The notes under the pieces were generated by a model. The model saw nothing but the letters and a program-made list of their open reading frames with translations, did no database searches and was not told the origin of the DNA. This document shows, in pieces, positions 1 through 12,042 of a stretch of 64,000 nucleotides of DNA. Positions within the stretch are counted from its first letter, which is position 1. Each line of letters opens with the position of its first letter. Position numbers and translations under genes: made by a program. Source of the stretch: Acanthacorydalis orientalis (taxonomy: Eukaryota > Arthropoda > Insecta > Megaloptera > Corydalidae). Where the stretch lies: positions 39,683,996 to 39,747,995 of the forward strand of contig CM068313.1 in NCBI GenBank assembly GCA_034766995.1, written 5' to 3'.

Positions 1-319
1 ATGTTATTTTATTAGTAAAAATGATTTGAATTACTGAATAAGTATTTCAAAAGTCCAATCTAATTTTTCTTGTTTATATTATGATTAGTTAATAATAATA
101 ATTTTCTTCCTTGCTCACTTTTATTTTATGTTACATTAAATGTTACTTTTTAAATTATCAGTAATATCATAAGATGGTTAACTGAATGTAGGGTTTCATT
201 TTTTTATTTAATTCGGTAATTACATTTACACACATGATTCAATCTTCACGAACAGAAAGAAGTACTATTATGATAATTGCTTATACGCATTTCAAATACA
301 ATGTTATCATCGTGTGAAA

Positions 320-545
320 AGTTCTTAGAAAAATGATTTATGAACCATTTTCTGATAAACTCATTTCATTAACAATATTAGTTCATATTACAGATTTATA
401 TATAATGACATAGGGCCATATAAAGTTGTAATTTTGATTTTTTGTTTTTATTTTAGCATTTTATTAGTAACAAAAATACCAAATAGTTTTATAAAAACTC
501 CAGTTTGAAACCATACATTGAAAATATTGAATTAAGTGAACTTAG
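320..545 (+). repeat. dispersed repeat, copy 1
   Basis: This segment matches, in reverse complement, the segment at about 3411-3645. Shared words include TTCATATTACAG, AAAGTTGTAATTTTGA, TTTTAGCATTTTATTAG and GAAAATATTGAATTAAGTGAA, with moderate divergence between them. The family is not recognised. No open frame or terminal structure is visible, so it is probably a fragment of an old mobile element. The copies are about 3 kb apart in opposite orientation. Confidence 0.65.
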
Positions 546-1217
546 GACCATTGTTCTGTTAACATTTATACACATTCAATAATAACATTATTGTACCATC
601 TGAATGATTACAAAAGTATATCTTTTTATAACAATTACATATCTTTGACAATTTTTTCAATTTTTTATCTTAATAAAAACATTAAATATTATTAATCTAT
701 TGAGTGGTGATTGTTTTTTTTTTCAGTTGATAACAAAACTAATAACTAAAACACACATTTTCTGATATCTAAGTGTCTACATAATCCATCTAACAAATCA
801 CATTTGAATAGCAATGTTTTCATATTATGATAATAAAAAAATAATTTTTTTTTACAATAAAACTCTTTCATCATGTTCACATTATTTTGCATTTTTTTTC
901 TTAATAATTTCAAGTAATTGCAATTATTAAGTTTTAATAGATTATAAGATTAGATTCCAAACATATGTATACAAACATATCTAACATTTTAATAAAGAAC
1001 GGAGATTTATAAGTGTGTTATATTAAATATAATTTATTATTACTAAAAAAATTCCAATTTTCTTTAGCAATTTCGTTAATATTTTTTTCTATATTTAATA
1101 AAAAAAATAAAATTTATTAAATACATGAACGATAAAAAATAACCACTTATGTTGTCTTCTAAAAAATATTTTCTTGTTAACAAACTGTCTTCTCAATCGT
1201 TCATTTATCGATTGTTT

Positions 1218-1219
<2 letters not shown>

Positions 1220-1275
<56 letters not shown>
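1220..1275. repeat. (TA)n microsatellite, ~56 bp
   Basis: Pure alternating TA run read directly from the sequence. Confidence 0.95.
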
Positions 1276-1279
<4 letters not shown>

Positions 1280-1567
1280 TACCGATAATTGAATGATGAA
1301 ATGAGTGTACAATTTGTCAACAAGAAAACATTATTTTTAGAAGAAAACATTCTGTTGTTGATATATTTCATTCAGAAGTTGTTCGATATATAAAAAATGC
1401 TACAAAAAGAACAAGAAAACAAATTACCTACATCACACTTATAAATATAATATCTAATGTTCTACGCTACCTCGCATACCGTACCTTTACCTTGGCATAA
1501 CTCGCATGCATTGTACATGAAAATGAAAAATTCCGAAAATGTGTACTATTCCAGTATAATAATGAAA

Positions 1568-1572
<5 letters not shown>

Positions 1573-1629
<57 letters not shown>
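1573..1629. repeat. (TA)n microsatellite, ~57 bp
   Basis: Pure alternating TA run. Translation across it gives a meaningless IYIYIY frame. Confidence 0.95.
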
Positions 1630-1632
<3 letters not shown>

Positions 1633-1639
1633 TCAACAT

Positions 1640-1870
1640 AAATAAACTGAAATGTACATGGTGCACGCGAGCTTAACTTCTCACGATATATCTATCTCTG
1701 TTACGCATGCTTGACCACGTGACCGACAGGTGAACCCCCTCAAGGACACTAAAGGCCACTGGACGCAACGACCATGGCAGTGCGCTAACTAGCAAAGCAT
1801 TTGGCATTATAAAACTTAGTGAAGTGTGCTATTATTATTGTGAAGAAAATCCTTCGTCTTCGTCTTTGAC
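1640..1870. other. GC-richer patch with TATA-like box
   Basis: This patch is clearly richer in G, C and CpG than its surroundings. It contains a TATAAAA sequence at about 1808-1814. It could be a promoter, a solo terminal repeat or a fragment of an unrecognised element. No downstream gene was found, so function is unproven. Confidence 0.2.
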
Positions 1871-2403
1871 TTCTCTTGCATGTAATTTTACAATTGTAGA
1901 AAGAGGTTATTGACTTAGGTCAAGACGGTGCTAATTTGAAGTCTTTTTTCCACTTGCGAAAAAAAAACGTGCTCTCACTAATAAGTAGAGAAACGTTTCA
2001 AAACGTTCATAGAACAAAATATATTTCATTGTATCTTTTATTTCATTCACTTGAATCGTTCTCGTCTGACCTTACTGCAATACGTTAATAAGTGTATTTT
2101 ATGTACTTATTAAAATACACATTTCTGCGGTCGAGTTGATTTGACAACCAAAAGTTATTAGTATAAGTTTTAAATTGTCATTAAAAAAATTCTATGAAAT
2201 TAGTTTAAGATGTTTGTTTATAGCATTTTGTAAGCAACTCATGAAATTTATAATAAACAGTGCAAATTACCGTTTTATCGAACTCTTTTCTACGTTTTCT
2301 TAATGTCGCGAAAATAAAAACAGGAAATCTTTGTAACGAATCTTAATTAATATATTAATACTCAATAAGTCGGTAATATTTTGCGTACATGCATACACAT
2401 AGT

Positions 2404-2445
2404 CATACATACATACATACATACATACATTCATACACATACACG

Positions 2446-2487
<42 letters not shown>
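2404..2487. repeat. compound microsatellite CATA/CA/TA
   Basis: Successive blocks of (CATA)n, (CA)n and (TA)n lie end to end, and a purer (TA)n tract follows at about 2615-2673. The transition between units is typical of tracts that evolve by point mutation plus slippage. Confidence 0.9.
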
Positions 2488-2493
<6 letters not shown>

Positions 2494-2614
2494 TGTATAT
2501 ATAGTAAAAAAAATTATATTAATAATATTTTTTTTATTTTTTTTATTTAACGCTTGATTGATTTTAACTTTAGATTTATTTTTGTATAAATTAATATAAA
2601 TATTTTATGATTTT

Positions 2615-2616
2615 AT

Positions 2617-2673
<57 letters not shown>
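2615..2673. repeat. (TA)n microsatellite, ~59 bp
   Basis: TA run with one early interruption (ATACATA). Confidence 0.95.
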
Positions 2674-2677
<4 letters not shown>

Positions 2678-2771
2678 TTGTGTATATATCTATTGGATAC
2701 TATTTCTTTTTTTTTATTCATAACTTATCTTAAGAAGTGAATTCTTTTTAAGTTAATTGTATATTTTCATC

Positions 2772-3406
2772 CTTTGAAACTGGGCAGGATCTAGGAATCC
2801 ATTGATATTTTCCAAATAAACTATGGTCTTAGAGCGATATCTTTTGGATGATGTATTTAAAGATCACTAATATCTTTTTATAATGAGACTAAATTTATAA
2901 CTCTTCCTTCCATTAAAAAAATACGGCCTTCAAAAATTAAGAAAAATCGCAGTTTTTTCATTTGAAAACCTGTCACAATTGTGAACTTGAGAATTGGGTT
3001 GAATAATATTTTTTTTCCAAAAGTTCTTCATTGAAAGAAAGCGTATAAAAAATTTCGAGACTCTACCTCCAGTTACAAGATGTGATCGATGTGAAACCGT
3101 TTTGTGCACACTTGAATGTTTCAAAATTGTTCACACTCAACAGTAATGTTATTTTTGTAAATTGTAATCAATTTTTCCACTTCAAATTATATGTTTTCAA
3201 TCAAGAGATTTATGTTTCACCGAATATTATCAACGATTTTCCACGACATATCAGATAGATGTGAAATTTCTAATTGTTAATCTGAATTAACATATTTTTT
3301 TCTTGTAACCAAAAAATTTTGCAATTTTTATTTTGTTTACGATAAAAGAATGTCCAGTTAATTGAAAAATTTTTGGCACCTTTTCACCTTCTCCGGCTCC
3401 AAAGGG
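2772..3406 (+). mobile_element. piggyBac-type relic
   Basis: The right end reads CTCCGGCTCCAAAGGG followed by TTAA at 3407-3410. This is the outward form of a piggyBac-style terminus (TTAA then CCCTTTGG...). The C-terminal end of a piggyBac-family transposase lies inside on the plus strand (3018-3146), with about 260 bp from its stop to the terminus. No matching left terminus was found: TCCTTTGAAACTGGGC near 2771 resembles the right end but has no TTAA directly before it. The left boundary is therefore a guess and the element is probably truncated. Confidence 0.55.
3018..3146 (+). pseudogene. piggyBac transposase C-terminal cysteine-rich domain
   Basis: A 42-codon open stretch ends in TAA. 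It contains a basic lead (IERKRIKNFE) and then TRCDRCETVLCTLECFKIVH. The CxxC, later CxxxxC and final histidine arrangement is the cross-brace zinc-binding tail that ends piggyBac-family transposases. It normally binds the element's subterminal DNA. The DDD catalytic core is absent or unrecognisable upstream, so this is a dead fragment. Assignment rests on the cysteine spacing, the basic lead and the TTAA-bounded terminus about 260 bp downstream. Confidence 0.65.
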
Positions 3407-3410
3407 TTAA

Positions 3411-3645
3411 TTATAAATTCACTTAATTCAATATTTTCAACGTATAGTTTAAAATTGAAGTTTTTTTTAAACCATTTGGTATTGATGTAGCTAATAAAAT
3501 GCTAAAACAAAAACAAAAATTCAAAATTACAACTTTACCTGCCCCTCTGTTATTACATGTTAATCTGTAATATGAACTAATATTGTAAATAAAATGCTTT
3601 CGACAAAAAATGGTCCATTAATCTTTTTGCTAAGAACTTTTCAAT
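3411..3645 (-). repeat. dispersed repeat, copy 2
   Basis: Reverse-complement copy of 320-545. Its edge starts directly at the TTAA (3407-3410) that bounds the piggyBac-type terminus, so the piggyBac element probably inserted into or beside this older repeat. Confidence 0.6.
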
Positions 3646-4169
3646 ATGAACACACAGATACACACAACTGCATTCTTATTCTCAAACTTCAAGCGCATAT
3701 TTGAAATTCTCATGTTCATTTTCACCTGCGTATCTTATTACAATTGGTACATAGACATTGATGTGGCTTCTCATTCTCACAACACAATGGTATTATATTT
3801 AAATTAATAGAAATATTTTTGAGATAAAGGTCGATAAACATAGTTCGTTCACACTCAATTATTTCGAAAGAAAAGGATAGTACAAATAGTTATGTAGATG
3901 TTATGAATAATGTTATTAAAACTGAATTTATTGTTTTTCCATTGTTAAGTATAACATACTTAAATGTGTTTTCTGTCATGTTGATATTGTCTTTGAGTAT
4001 AAAACAACAAGTTTATTCTTATTGTTTAAGAGGAGCTTAACTGTAAATATTTGTACTAGATACTGTTATAATAAAATACAACATGTAAATGTCGTACAAT
4101 AAATGATTTTTTTTTGGAAAGAAGATCCTCTTTTAAATTTGTTTCAGTTCGTCTCTTTCTTTCTTTCTT

Positions 4170-4200
<31 letters not shown>

Positions 4201-4585
4201 ATCGCACCTTATTTATATTGTGGATAAACACTTATATATTTAAAAAAGTAGTACTCTGCAGAATTTTTTAAATCTCTGTAGTGATTATGTCTTACCTTCC
4301 AAAAGATCGTCAGTAATAGAAAATTTAATTTTTCCTGCTATATAATTCATATGTGAAGATGTCTTCATTTTAGCTAGATCGTGTTAATTTTCTTACATGT
4401 TAAGGTTTCAGATGCACTAGGAAGCCTTTTAAATGCCATTTTTTATTATTTGTGAAATAGTGAGTTTTGGTAGGATTGTAAGAATCGATTATCTCTAATT
4501 CGTTAATAATTTTATATTTGATTTTTGATGATGAAATTACATTTTTGAATTCCATCGTGAAAAAATACATTTTAAAAACATTATA

Positions 4586-4638
<53 letters not shown>

Positions 4639-4882
4639 CATGTATGTACTGTTTAAGTATAATCTACAAACATCTGTTACTTCAAACCATATTTATATAG
4701 AAGCTTCTACGCAATAAATATTTTTATCTATATTCCAAAAAAGATTATGTTATGAGACGAAAAATATTTTCTTCAATATTTTGAAACATTAAACAGTTGG
4801 GTTGTTCAGTTTTTAGAGTAGTTAATAAAAAAAATCATAATAGTCAACGTCGTAACATGTTTATATATACATGCATACATAC

Positions 4883-4931
<49 letters not shown>
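3646..4931. other. AT-rich gene-free stretch
   Basis: No gene is recognised. It holds (TA)n tracts at about 4170-4193 (preceded by a short TTTC repeat), 4588-4634 and 4886-4930. The last one runs directly into the deleted mariner that starts at 4932. Confidence 0.75.
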
Positions 4932-4933
<2 letters not shown>

Positions 4934-5484
4934 AGGTTGGTAGGAAAATAATTGCTGTTTTTGTTTTCTGAATACTAACCTTAATTTATTTCACTGAAAG
5001 TGTCATTTCATCTTGTTCATGTTAATACCATTTTAAATTGCATTTTTCGGTCTATATTTTAGTAATATCGACATTGGTTTTATTATTGATTTTGCTTTAA
5101 ATTGGGCTATTGAATTAAAGATGGAAAAAAGCAAATAAGAGCAAATTTTTTGTATAAGTTCGAAACAAGTGGTAAAGCAGCAGAAACTGCTCGTAAACTA
5201 AACGATGCTTTTGGTGTTGGGACTGTTAAGGAATGTACGGTCCAAAAATTTCGTGCTGGATACGAGAGCCTTGAAGATGAAGAAAGTTGCGAGCATCCTT
5301 CTTCAGTTCATAACGATGAACTGAAGGCGGCAGTTGAATCAGAACCACCCAGAACAGTTCGATAGCTTGCACAAAAGTTAAGCAGTAGTCATCCACCAGT
5401 GTTGGACTACTTACAACTACATAAATAAAAATATGTATAAGAATTTAAAGGTCATAAACCGCAATATATTTTCTATCAACCGAA
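4932..5484 (+). mobile_element. deleted mariner, ~555-bp type (M1)
   Basis: Mariner ends are visible: AAGGTTGGTAGGAAAATAAT on the left, and TATTTTCTATCAACCGAA on the right as its inverted partner. At 553 bp it is under half the ~1.3 kb of a full mariner. It keeps a 5' leader and the N-terminal half of the transposase, then jumps to the 3' leader (ATTTAAAGGTCATAAACCGCAAT). The left end abuts a 45-bp (TA)n tract. The ends are closely like those of the cecropia-type mariner Hsmar1. Confidence 0.88.
5121..5428 (+). pseudogene. mariner transposase N-terminal fragment (M1)
   Basis: After the ATG at 5121 a one-base loss shifts the frame. The frame then recovers as the helix-turn-helix region (KFETSGKAAETARKLNDAFG, TVKECTVQKF, HPSSVHNDELKAAVE), followed by degenerate codons for the second helix-turn-helix ending near LDYLQ. 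A stop interrupts after RTVR. The catalytic DDD domain is absent by deletion. It cannot make a working transposase. Confidence 0.8.
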
Positions 5485-5721
5485 TATTTATTCATGTAAA
5501 ATAATTAAAATTAATATTGTTTATATTTTTATTTCTTTACTTATATGAACACTGTTTGGTATTCAAATTGAGAAATATTGGCAAGTATATTTGGAATATT
5601 ATATTATTTGTTTGAAATTTATTGTCATCATAATTTTCTTTTTCACTTTTAGTAAGTAATTAAAATAGTGTACTTCGAATAAAATATTCATTATAGGAGG
5701 TTGATACCTATATAATACATG

Positions 5722-5726
<5 letters not shown>

Positions 5727-5764
<38 letters not shown>
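5727..5764. repeat. (TA)n at left edge of Tigger-like MITE
   Basis: TA run ending exactly where the MITE terminal repeat begins (5765). A shorter TA run (6223-6238) lies at the other end, so the target-site TA is embedded in microsatellite on both sides. Confidence 0.9.
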
Positions 5765-5767
<3 letters not shown>

Positions 5768-6222
5768 TCAAACCTGTTTTTGTGCGGTAGATAGGGACCG
5801 CATAAAAGAAAACGCATAAAAAAAATCGCACAAAACTTCACGAGTAGCTATAAAATATAGTTTTCGGAACACAATTAAAAAATAATTTTTTTATGCGGTG
5901 AATAGGGACCGCAGAAAAAAAGTCTCACGTTTAAAATAACTTAAAATCTTACGAAATAACTAGCAGTTCATCTGTGCAGCAGAGAACTTTATTATCCCAT
6001 TGCGGTACAGGACAGATATGCGCGCCCTTATACCTGACTTGAACGGTACCGCAATTTACTTAGAAACTAACATTCAAATTACACTGCGTTATTTTGCTAA
6101 AATTCAACAAAAATAATAAATTTATTGAAATTTTCATTTACCGCACAAAAAAAAATCGCATAAAAAAAAGTGCACAAAAAAAAATCGCACAAAAAAACAC
6201 CGCACAAAAACAGGTTTGAGTG
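5765..6222. mobile_element. Tigger/pogo-like MITE, 458 bp
   Basis: The two ends are perfect 23-bp inverted repeats beginning CACTCAAACCTGTTTTTGTG at 5765-5787 and 6200-6222, flanked by TA. Inside, the motif GCGGT-N8-ACCGC occurs twice (about 5784-5801 and 5895-5912), each a small hairpin. The right arm carries several TTTTTGTGCG/TTTTATGCG repeats. There is no transposase. TA target, long ends and subterminal repeats fit the pogo/Tigger branch of Tc1/mariner, but the superfamily is inferred from end structure only. Confidence 0.8.
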
Positions 6223-6239
6223 TATATATATATATATGA

Positions 6240-7610
6240 ATACAATATATTTAATATACATTTGTGTATTAAAATATTGATTCATGTTACTTATGTTAAT
6301 TATCCTATATCAAATTTTTGCATATAAACGTTTACAAAATTGTCATATAAACTAAATAATTATTTAATTTCCGACTATTTGATTTAATAATACATTTTAA
6401 ATACTGATAATTCTTTACAATACACAATATATCTTATTTAAGCAATAAACGTTTTGAATTAGCTTGCTGGTAAATAATAACAGGAGATATATAACAATAG
6501 AAATGCCAGTAAGTAGAATAAAATATTATTCATTTTTAGAAACTGGATAACAATTTAAGGTATAGTTAAGTACAAACGTTCGAATAATGTTTTTCACATC
6601 TAATTATATAGAGTAAATTTCTATATAAAAATAATTCAAAGAACAATATAAATTACATCTAAGTCAATAGATGTTACTCTATTGGGATGTTCCATATCAT
6701 ATATCTGGGACAAATGCGTCAGCAGAATTGAGTTGAGAAATAGCTCTAGAATTACAAGTACAGAGTCGCTGTTAGTGTTTTAGATTAATCATCCTCATAC
6801 GAACAGAGACACGTCTAAAGAATTTCAATTGTAGTTTATTTGTAATTTTCGTTTAATTTAAAACTGTGTATGTTTAAGAAGATTTTAATGTTGTATGTAA
6901 TTTCATTCGCACCTACTTTTCTTCTTCGTATTTAAGTGTAAATTAACCGGCCGTAATCAAATTTAAACATTCATCTTGTCGTACAGGATTGTTCTAAAAC
7001 TCCGTATATAAATCAACATGATTTAATGGGAATACTTTGAAATTTTATTAACAAATTCGCTAGCGTAAACAAACTGCGTAAGTCTCTTTCAATTCTAATA
7101 TTAAATAAATACCGTCGCGATCGTAAATTTTTCAGTATGAATTGCTACAGCATTCACTCAGTGTGAAAACATATTCACCTTATTTTTTTTCTCTTAATTA
7201 ACTAATTACCGAAGTACTGTTAAAACGGGTCTGAAACTTGCAAAATGTGTGCGATACCATCGCATTTAATTTATTTAGGATGTGAAATGCGTGTGCGAGT
7301 ATAACTGTATATGTATGTACGTCTGTTCATTTATTCTTCTATAATACGTTTCAGTGTGTGTGTTTTTCATTTAAAATTCATAGCGATATTTTATTATTTA
7401 TGGATATTAAAAATTTCTGTTATTAAATTTATTAAACTTTCATATTAACACAATACAATAAAGATTTAATATTTCACGTTTAGTAATTTATTTGAAGTAC
7501 AGTTCTATAGAAAATAAAAAGTATTCCTCTTATTCACTGATTATTAATTTCATTACAATGTTATTCCTATCTATTTATCACTCTTTGTATTGTTCTCTCT
7601 TTCACACATT

Positions 7611-7646
<36 letters not shown>

Positions 7647-8056
7647 AAGTAATAAACGGATTATTAACTGGAATTAATAATGTTCTTCTTTTATCATGAG
7701 CGTTAGTTGGAAATTGTTCACAATATTAAACATTTTTTTCTGCTGGTTGCATTACTCTAATTGCATACATATGTATACATTTCTAATTGCGGTTACTAAA
7801 TTCAGGTTCAAATTTGTTTGATTGGGCATTTTCTTAGAGGTATACAAAAGCTTGTTCAACGTTGGATTGTATTGGTAAGTTAAAAACTGCGAATAAACGA
7901 TAGTACTCGACTAAATGTTGCATTAATCTTTAACATTAATATTATTACTTTTATTATTATTACCATTTTTTTTTTTTTTATATTTTTAATTTTTATATCA
8001 TTCTTTAAAAATATATTACAAATAATTTGTAATTCATCATTTTATTTTCTTAATGC

Positions 8057-8129
<73 letters not shown>
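6240..8129. other. AT-rich gene-free stretch
   Basis: No gene is recognised. (TA)n tracts lie at about 7613-7644 and 8057-8129, the latter broken twice by TT shifts and ending at a mariner terminus. The part around 6660-7340 is less repetitive with scattered CpG but shows no convincing open frame. Confidence 0.7.
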
Positions 8130-8941
8130 CACGAAGGTCATTTGATAAGTATGGTAAAAAAGAAAGTTAAATATCGTTTTTTTGGAAAAAGTGGATTTTA
8201 TTTCTCGGCATACTTTCTATTGTGGATTATACACTTGATCCAACGAGTCTGCAAAGTATGCATTGATGGCGACGATGACTTCTTCATTCGATAAGAATTT
8301 CTTCCCATCGAGTAAAATTTTCAAGCTTAAAAATCGCACGAGGCCATGTCCGAAAAATAGGGTGTTTGAGGAATCAATTCGAAGCCGAATTCGTGCAATT
8401 TTGCCATTGCGACGGTCGACTTGTGGGACGGTGCGTTATCCTGGTGAAAGAGCATTTTTTTATGCACCAATCTTGGCCGTTTTTGTTTTATTTCTTCTTT
8501 CAAATTGTCCAATAATGTTGCATAATATGCTCCTGTTATTTATTTTTCTTTCGTTAAGTAGTCCATTAAGATGATTTCTTGGGAATCCCAAAAAACAGTG
8601 GGTATCACCTTCCCAGCAGACAAAACGATCTTCGCTTTCTTCGGCACATCATCACTAGTCGTTGTCCATTGCTTTAACTGCTGCTTCGACTCAAGTGTGT
8701 AGTGGTGGATCCATATTTCATCCACGGTGACGAATCGATTCAAAAAAGGCTGCTCGTTTTTTTTATTTTTGCAACAACTGCTACAATGCTCGCTTCAAAT
8801 ATCTGTAGAACGTGAACAACATGTCGCTTCAGGCTGAAATTTCTCCTATGCTACTTTGAAACATGACACTTGATAGCTGTAACGTTATCAAATGTATGGT
8901 GGTACCATATCATGGAAATTTACCAAACTTATCGAACGACC

Positions 8942-8945
<4 letters not shown>
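8130..8945 (-). mobile_element. second-lineage mariner, internally deleted (M2)
   Basis: The ends are imperfect inverted repeats: CACGAAGGTCATTTGATAAG on the left, and the reverse complement of the right end reads GTGGGTCGTTCGATAAGTTT. Both continue as TGGTAAA. About 816 bp long, flanked on both sides by long (TA)n tracts (8057-8129 and 8946-8990). Transposase remnants lie on the minus strand. The N-terminal helix-turn-helix part is missing, which is the reverse of the deletion seen in the ~555-bp mariners. The ends and protein differ clearly from the TTAGGTTGG family. Confidence 0.85.
8165..8743 (-). pseudogene. mariner transposase catalytic domain, broken (M2)
   Basis: Read on the minus strand, it has the mariner signature FVTVDEIWIHHYTLESKQQ, then KKAKIVLSAGKVIPTVFWDS, then a frame change to MLFHQDNAPSHKSTVAMAKL and SDMASCDF. 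The second and third acidic residues are separated by 34 residues, giving the DD34D spacing of mariners, and the first is the D of TVDE. A further frameshift leads to LDGKKFLSNEEVIAAINAYF near the C-terminus. Stops and frameshifts make it inactive. The first ~150 residues are not present. Confidence 0.85.
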
Positions 8946-8999
<54 letters not shown>

Positions 9000-9763
9000 C
9001 AATTGATAACAATGGTATTTAAAGATAACTATTAACGAATTCACATTTTAAAATGTATTTCGTAACTTACTTTTTTTATTAGCTTTAATATTAAGTTACT
9101 TGCATATTGTCATTTTATTTTTAACATTTTCAATTCCAAATAAAAGACACTGATTCAAATTTTAGTAACTGTGATTTGAAGGTAGTCAGTATATTTAAAA
9201 AAAGAAAGGAATTTATAATATCGGTTTGTTTGAACATGTGTTATGAAAGGATTGAAAAAATTACTGAAGTTTTTAACTTCAATCTTAAATACATACGCCA
9301 TTAGGAATGAGATTCATTTTCATTATAGTATAAAATATTACATAACAGCAGTTAATATTAGAAATCATTAAATAAATTACAGATAAATATATTCATCTTA
9401 AGACTATAAAACAATGATTAATTGAATAAGAATGAAGTATCTTCTTTTATGTGTAATAAAAGTTATTATAATTAACTCCCACAGTCACGTGAAAGTATTT
9501 CAACTTTATTCATAAATATTTAAGATTTTTTTAATCAATGTTTTTTTTCTTTTTTAAACGTAGGATAAAGAAGAATGAGAAGAAAAAGAGAGTAGGGAAA
9601 ATATGAAAGGAAATGTTTTTAATTTACACTCTTCTCATTTTTTATAGTTTGCAGCATTTTCTTTGACTCAAATTGTCTTCAATAATATAATATGGTTTTA
9701 TTAGTTCTTACATAAATCGATAATTTGTCAGTTCTTATTCTATCAATTTTCATGTTTTCTATC

Positions 9764-9801
<38 letters not shown>

Positions 9802-10423
9802 CTTGATAATGTATTACATTTACCAAAATTTTCATTATCAATTACAATCAGTCTGTATTGACTGAAAAATAATAAAAATGATTAAAAATTCGTTTTTTTT
9901 TATATAAAACCTAATTTCTTTGCTTTTGTTAAGAAAGTGTATTTGGCATTAATGTGTTTATTTGTGCTCTTCTTTTTTCCATCATTCATACAGTAAAGTG
10001 CTTTGATTTCTTTGTTATATTTTAACTACTTTATAACTTTTTTTTGTCACTGTCACATAATGGATGAACTTACAATCATAATAGCTAGAGTTGAATTGAA
10101 TTATTTATAAATTATTGATATTCAGTTTTACCTTTATTTTTAATTGCTAATATGTTGCATGTTCGGAACATTAGTGACACAAATTAAATTTTGTCAGCTT
10201 CGCGTTTCATCACATTACAAGTTAAATTATAAAAATGTCATCATGAACAACAATAAAAATGCAACTTTTTAAAATTATATTTGTGTCATCATACATTAAA
10301 AAAAATTTTTATGTGCTCTAATGGAAACTAAGACAATTTGGTTAATGTCTCTATTGTTCTGATAAACGATATATGTGTGTATATATATATATATATATAC
10401 ACACATATATGTATATATGTATG

Positions 10424-10466
<43 letters not shown>

Positions 10467-11439
10467 TTGTAATTCTTGTTATCAAAAGTTAATTTTATCA
10501 ATTGGTTAAGAATACGATTCGAAAAATATAAATTATAAATAGAATGTGACAAGATTTATTGACGTCATACTTATAATAGCTATAGAAATCATTGGCTTTA
10601 CATTATGTAGTCATATTTTTCTTCTTAGTACAACCATATTTACATTTCGTTTTATTTGTGATCCATATTACTAAATGTATACGGGTTATGTATACATATC
10701 ACTTTGAATTTATAACAAATTAATGAATATTTATTTCTTTTTCTAAATTTCTAGCAAAGATTCATATTAAATAAATAATTATTAAGAAAAGTCACACAAA
10801 TCATTTTTTCCAGAAATTGGAGGTTCTAGAAAAAAAGTACATGCAAAAAATAAAAAAACCTACACGGATTGTCAAAGAATAATTAATTAAAAAGTTGTAA
10901 AGAGTTAAGTAGGTAGTTTTAGACAATAAAATACATCAGAATAAAATTAATGAAAACATGTGAACTTGTTTTATATTCTATTTTAAATACTTTCATTTTT
11001 TCAAACAACATGTACATGTAGAGACATTTCTGGTGCATAAAAAATATTTGTTCTTGTCATTGTTAATACAATGTGTATCACATATGTCGCCTTCTAAGTA
11101 CATAATGTTTTCACGAAAGTTTAAATCTTTTTATTGTATCAAAATGATTGTAAGCAATGCTATTACAAATATATTAATTTGGCTGAGTTAGTTTTAATTA
11201 TATAGTTTTCAATCTTCATGCATGTAAGATTCTAGTAAATTTTACTCTACAATGTACGTTCTATCTGAAAAAGAAGGTAAAACATCTATATAAAAAAACA
11301 GTAAGATTATAACGGTGGTGACCTATGTTATTGTGTCCATAACAGACCTGCATGACCTGTATTACCGCTGTGTGATTAATTATTGTTCTTAAACGGTTAG
11401 ACTATATATTGAGTTTTAACTCCGTAATATTAGAAGATT

Positions 11440-11445
<6 letters not shown>

Positions 11446-11504
<59 letters not shown>
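11446..11504. repeat. (TA)n microsatellite, ~59 bp
   Basis: Pure alternating TA run. Confidence 0.95.
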
Positions 11505-11505
<1 letters not shown>

Positions 11506-11775
11506 CTGTTTACTGTTAATAGTATTAAGGTTTTTTACTTATCATTACAATTTTTTTTTTTAAATGTTGATATTACGAGTTAATAAATGTAGTAATAAAA
11601 TTAAGAAATAATGATATTAGTTTCTTGGCAATTATAGATAGTTTTTAGAATGTTTAAAAATGGAAATAGATATTTTGAATAAAAAATATTATTTCTAATC
11701 AATAGATTTCAATGATTTTAATCATAATATGGAGAAGTGAGATTTATTAAATAAAAATTCATTGTATATAAACAA

Positions 11776-11840
<65 letters not shown>

Positions 11841-11986
11841 CATATTATAAAGTACAGAAAGCAAAAGTACATGTTTTACTTCCTGGACACTCAAATCAAA
11901 CATATTAAATGTATGATAAATGAATCTCACGAAATGCGAATTGAAAAATGTTGTTTTTAGTGATTTAACATCATTTTTTATCAAAT

Positions 11987-12042
<56 letters not shown>

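Larger units (their letters stand above)
1..2760. other. AT-rich gene-free stretch
   Basis: No convincing gene is visible. The stretch holds a dispersed repeat copy (320-545), two long pure (TA)n tracts, a compound CATA/CA/TA microsatellite, another (TA)n tract near 2615-2673 and a small GC-richer patch at 1640-1870. The short reading frames here are chance or come from the TA repeats. Confidence 0.75.

Noticed and set aside
8263..8574. 103-codon plus-strand frame
   Set aside because: It is the antisense shadow of the M2 transposase, which carries clear DD34D motifs on the minus strand.
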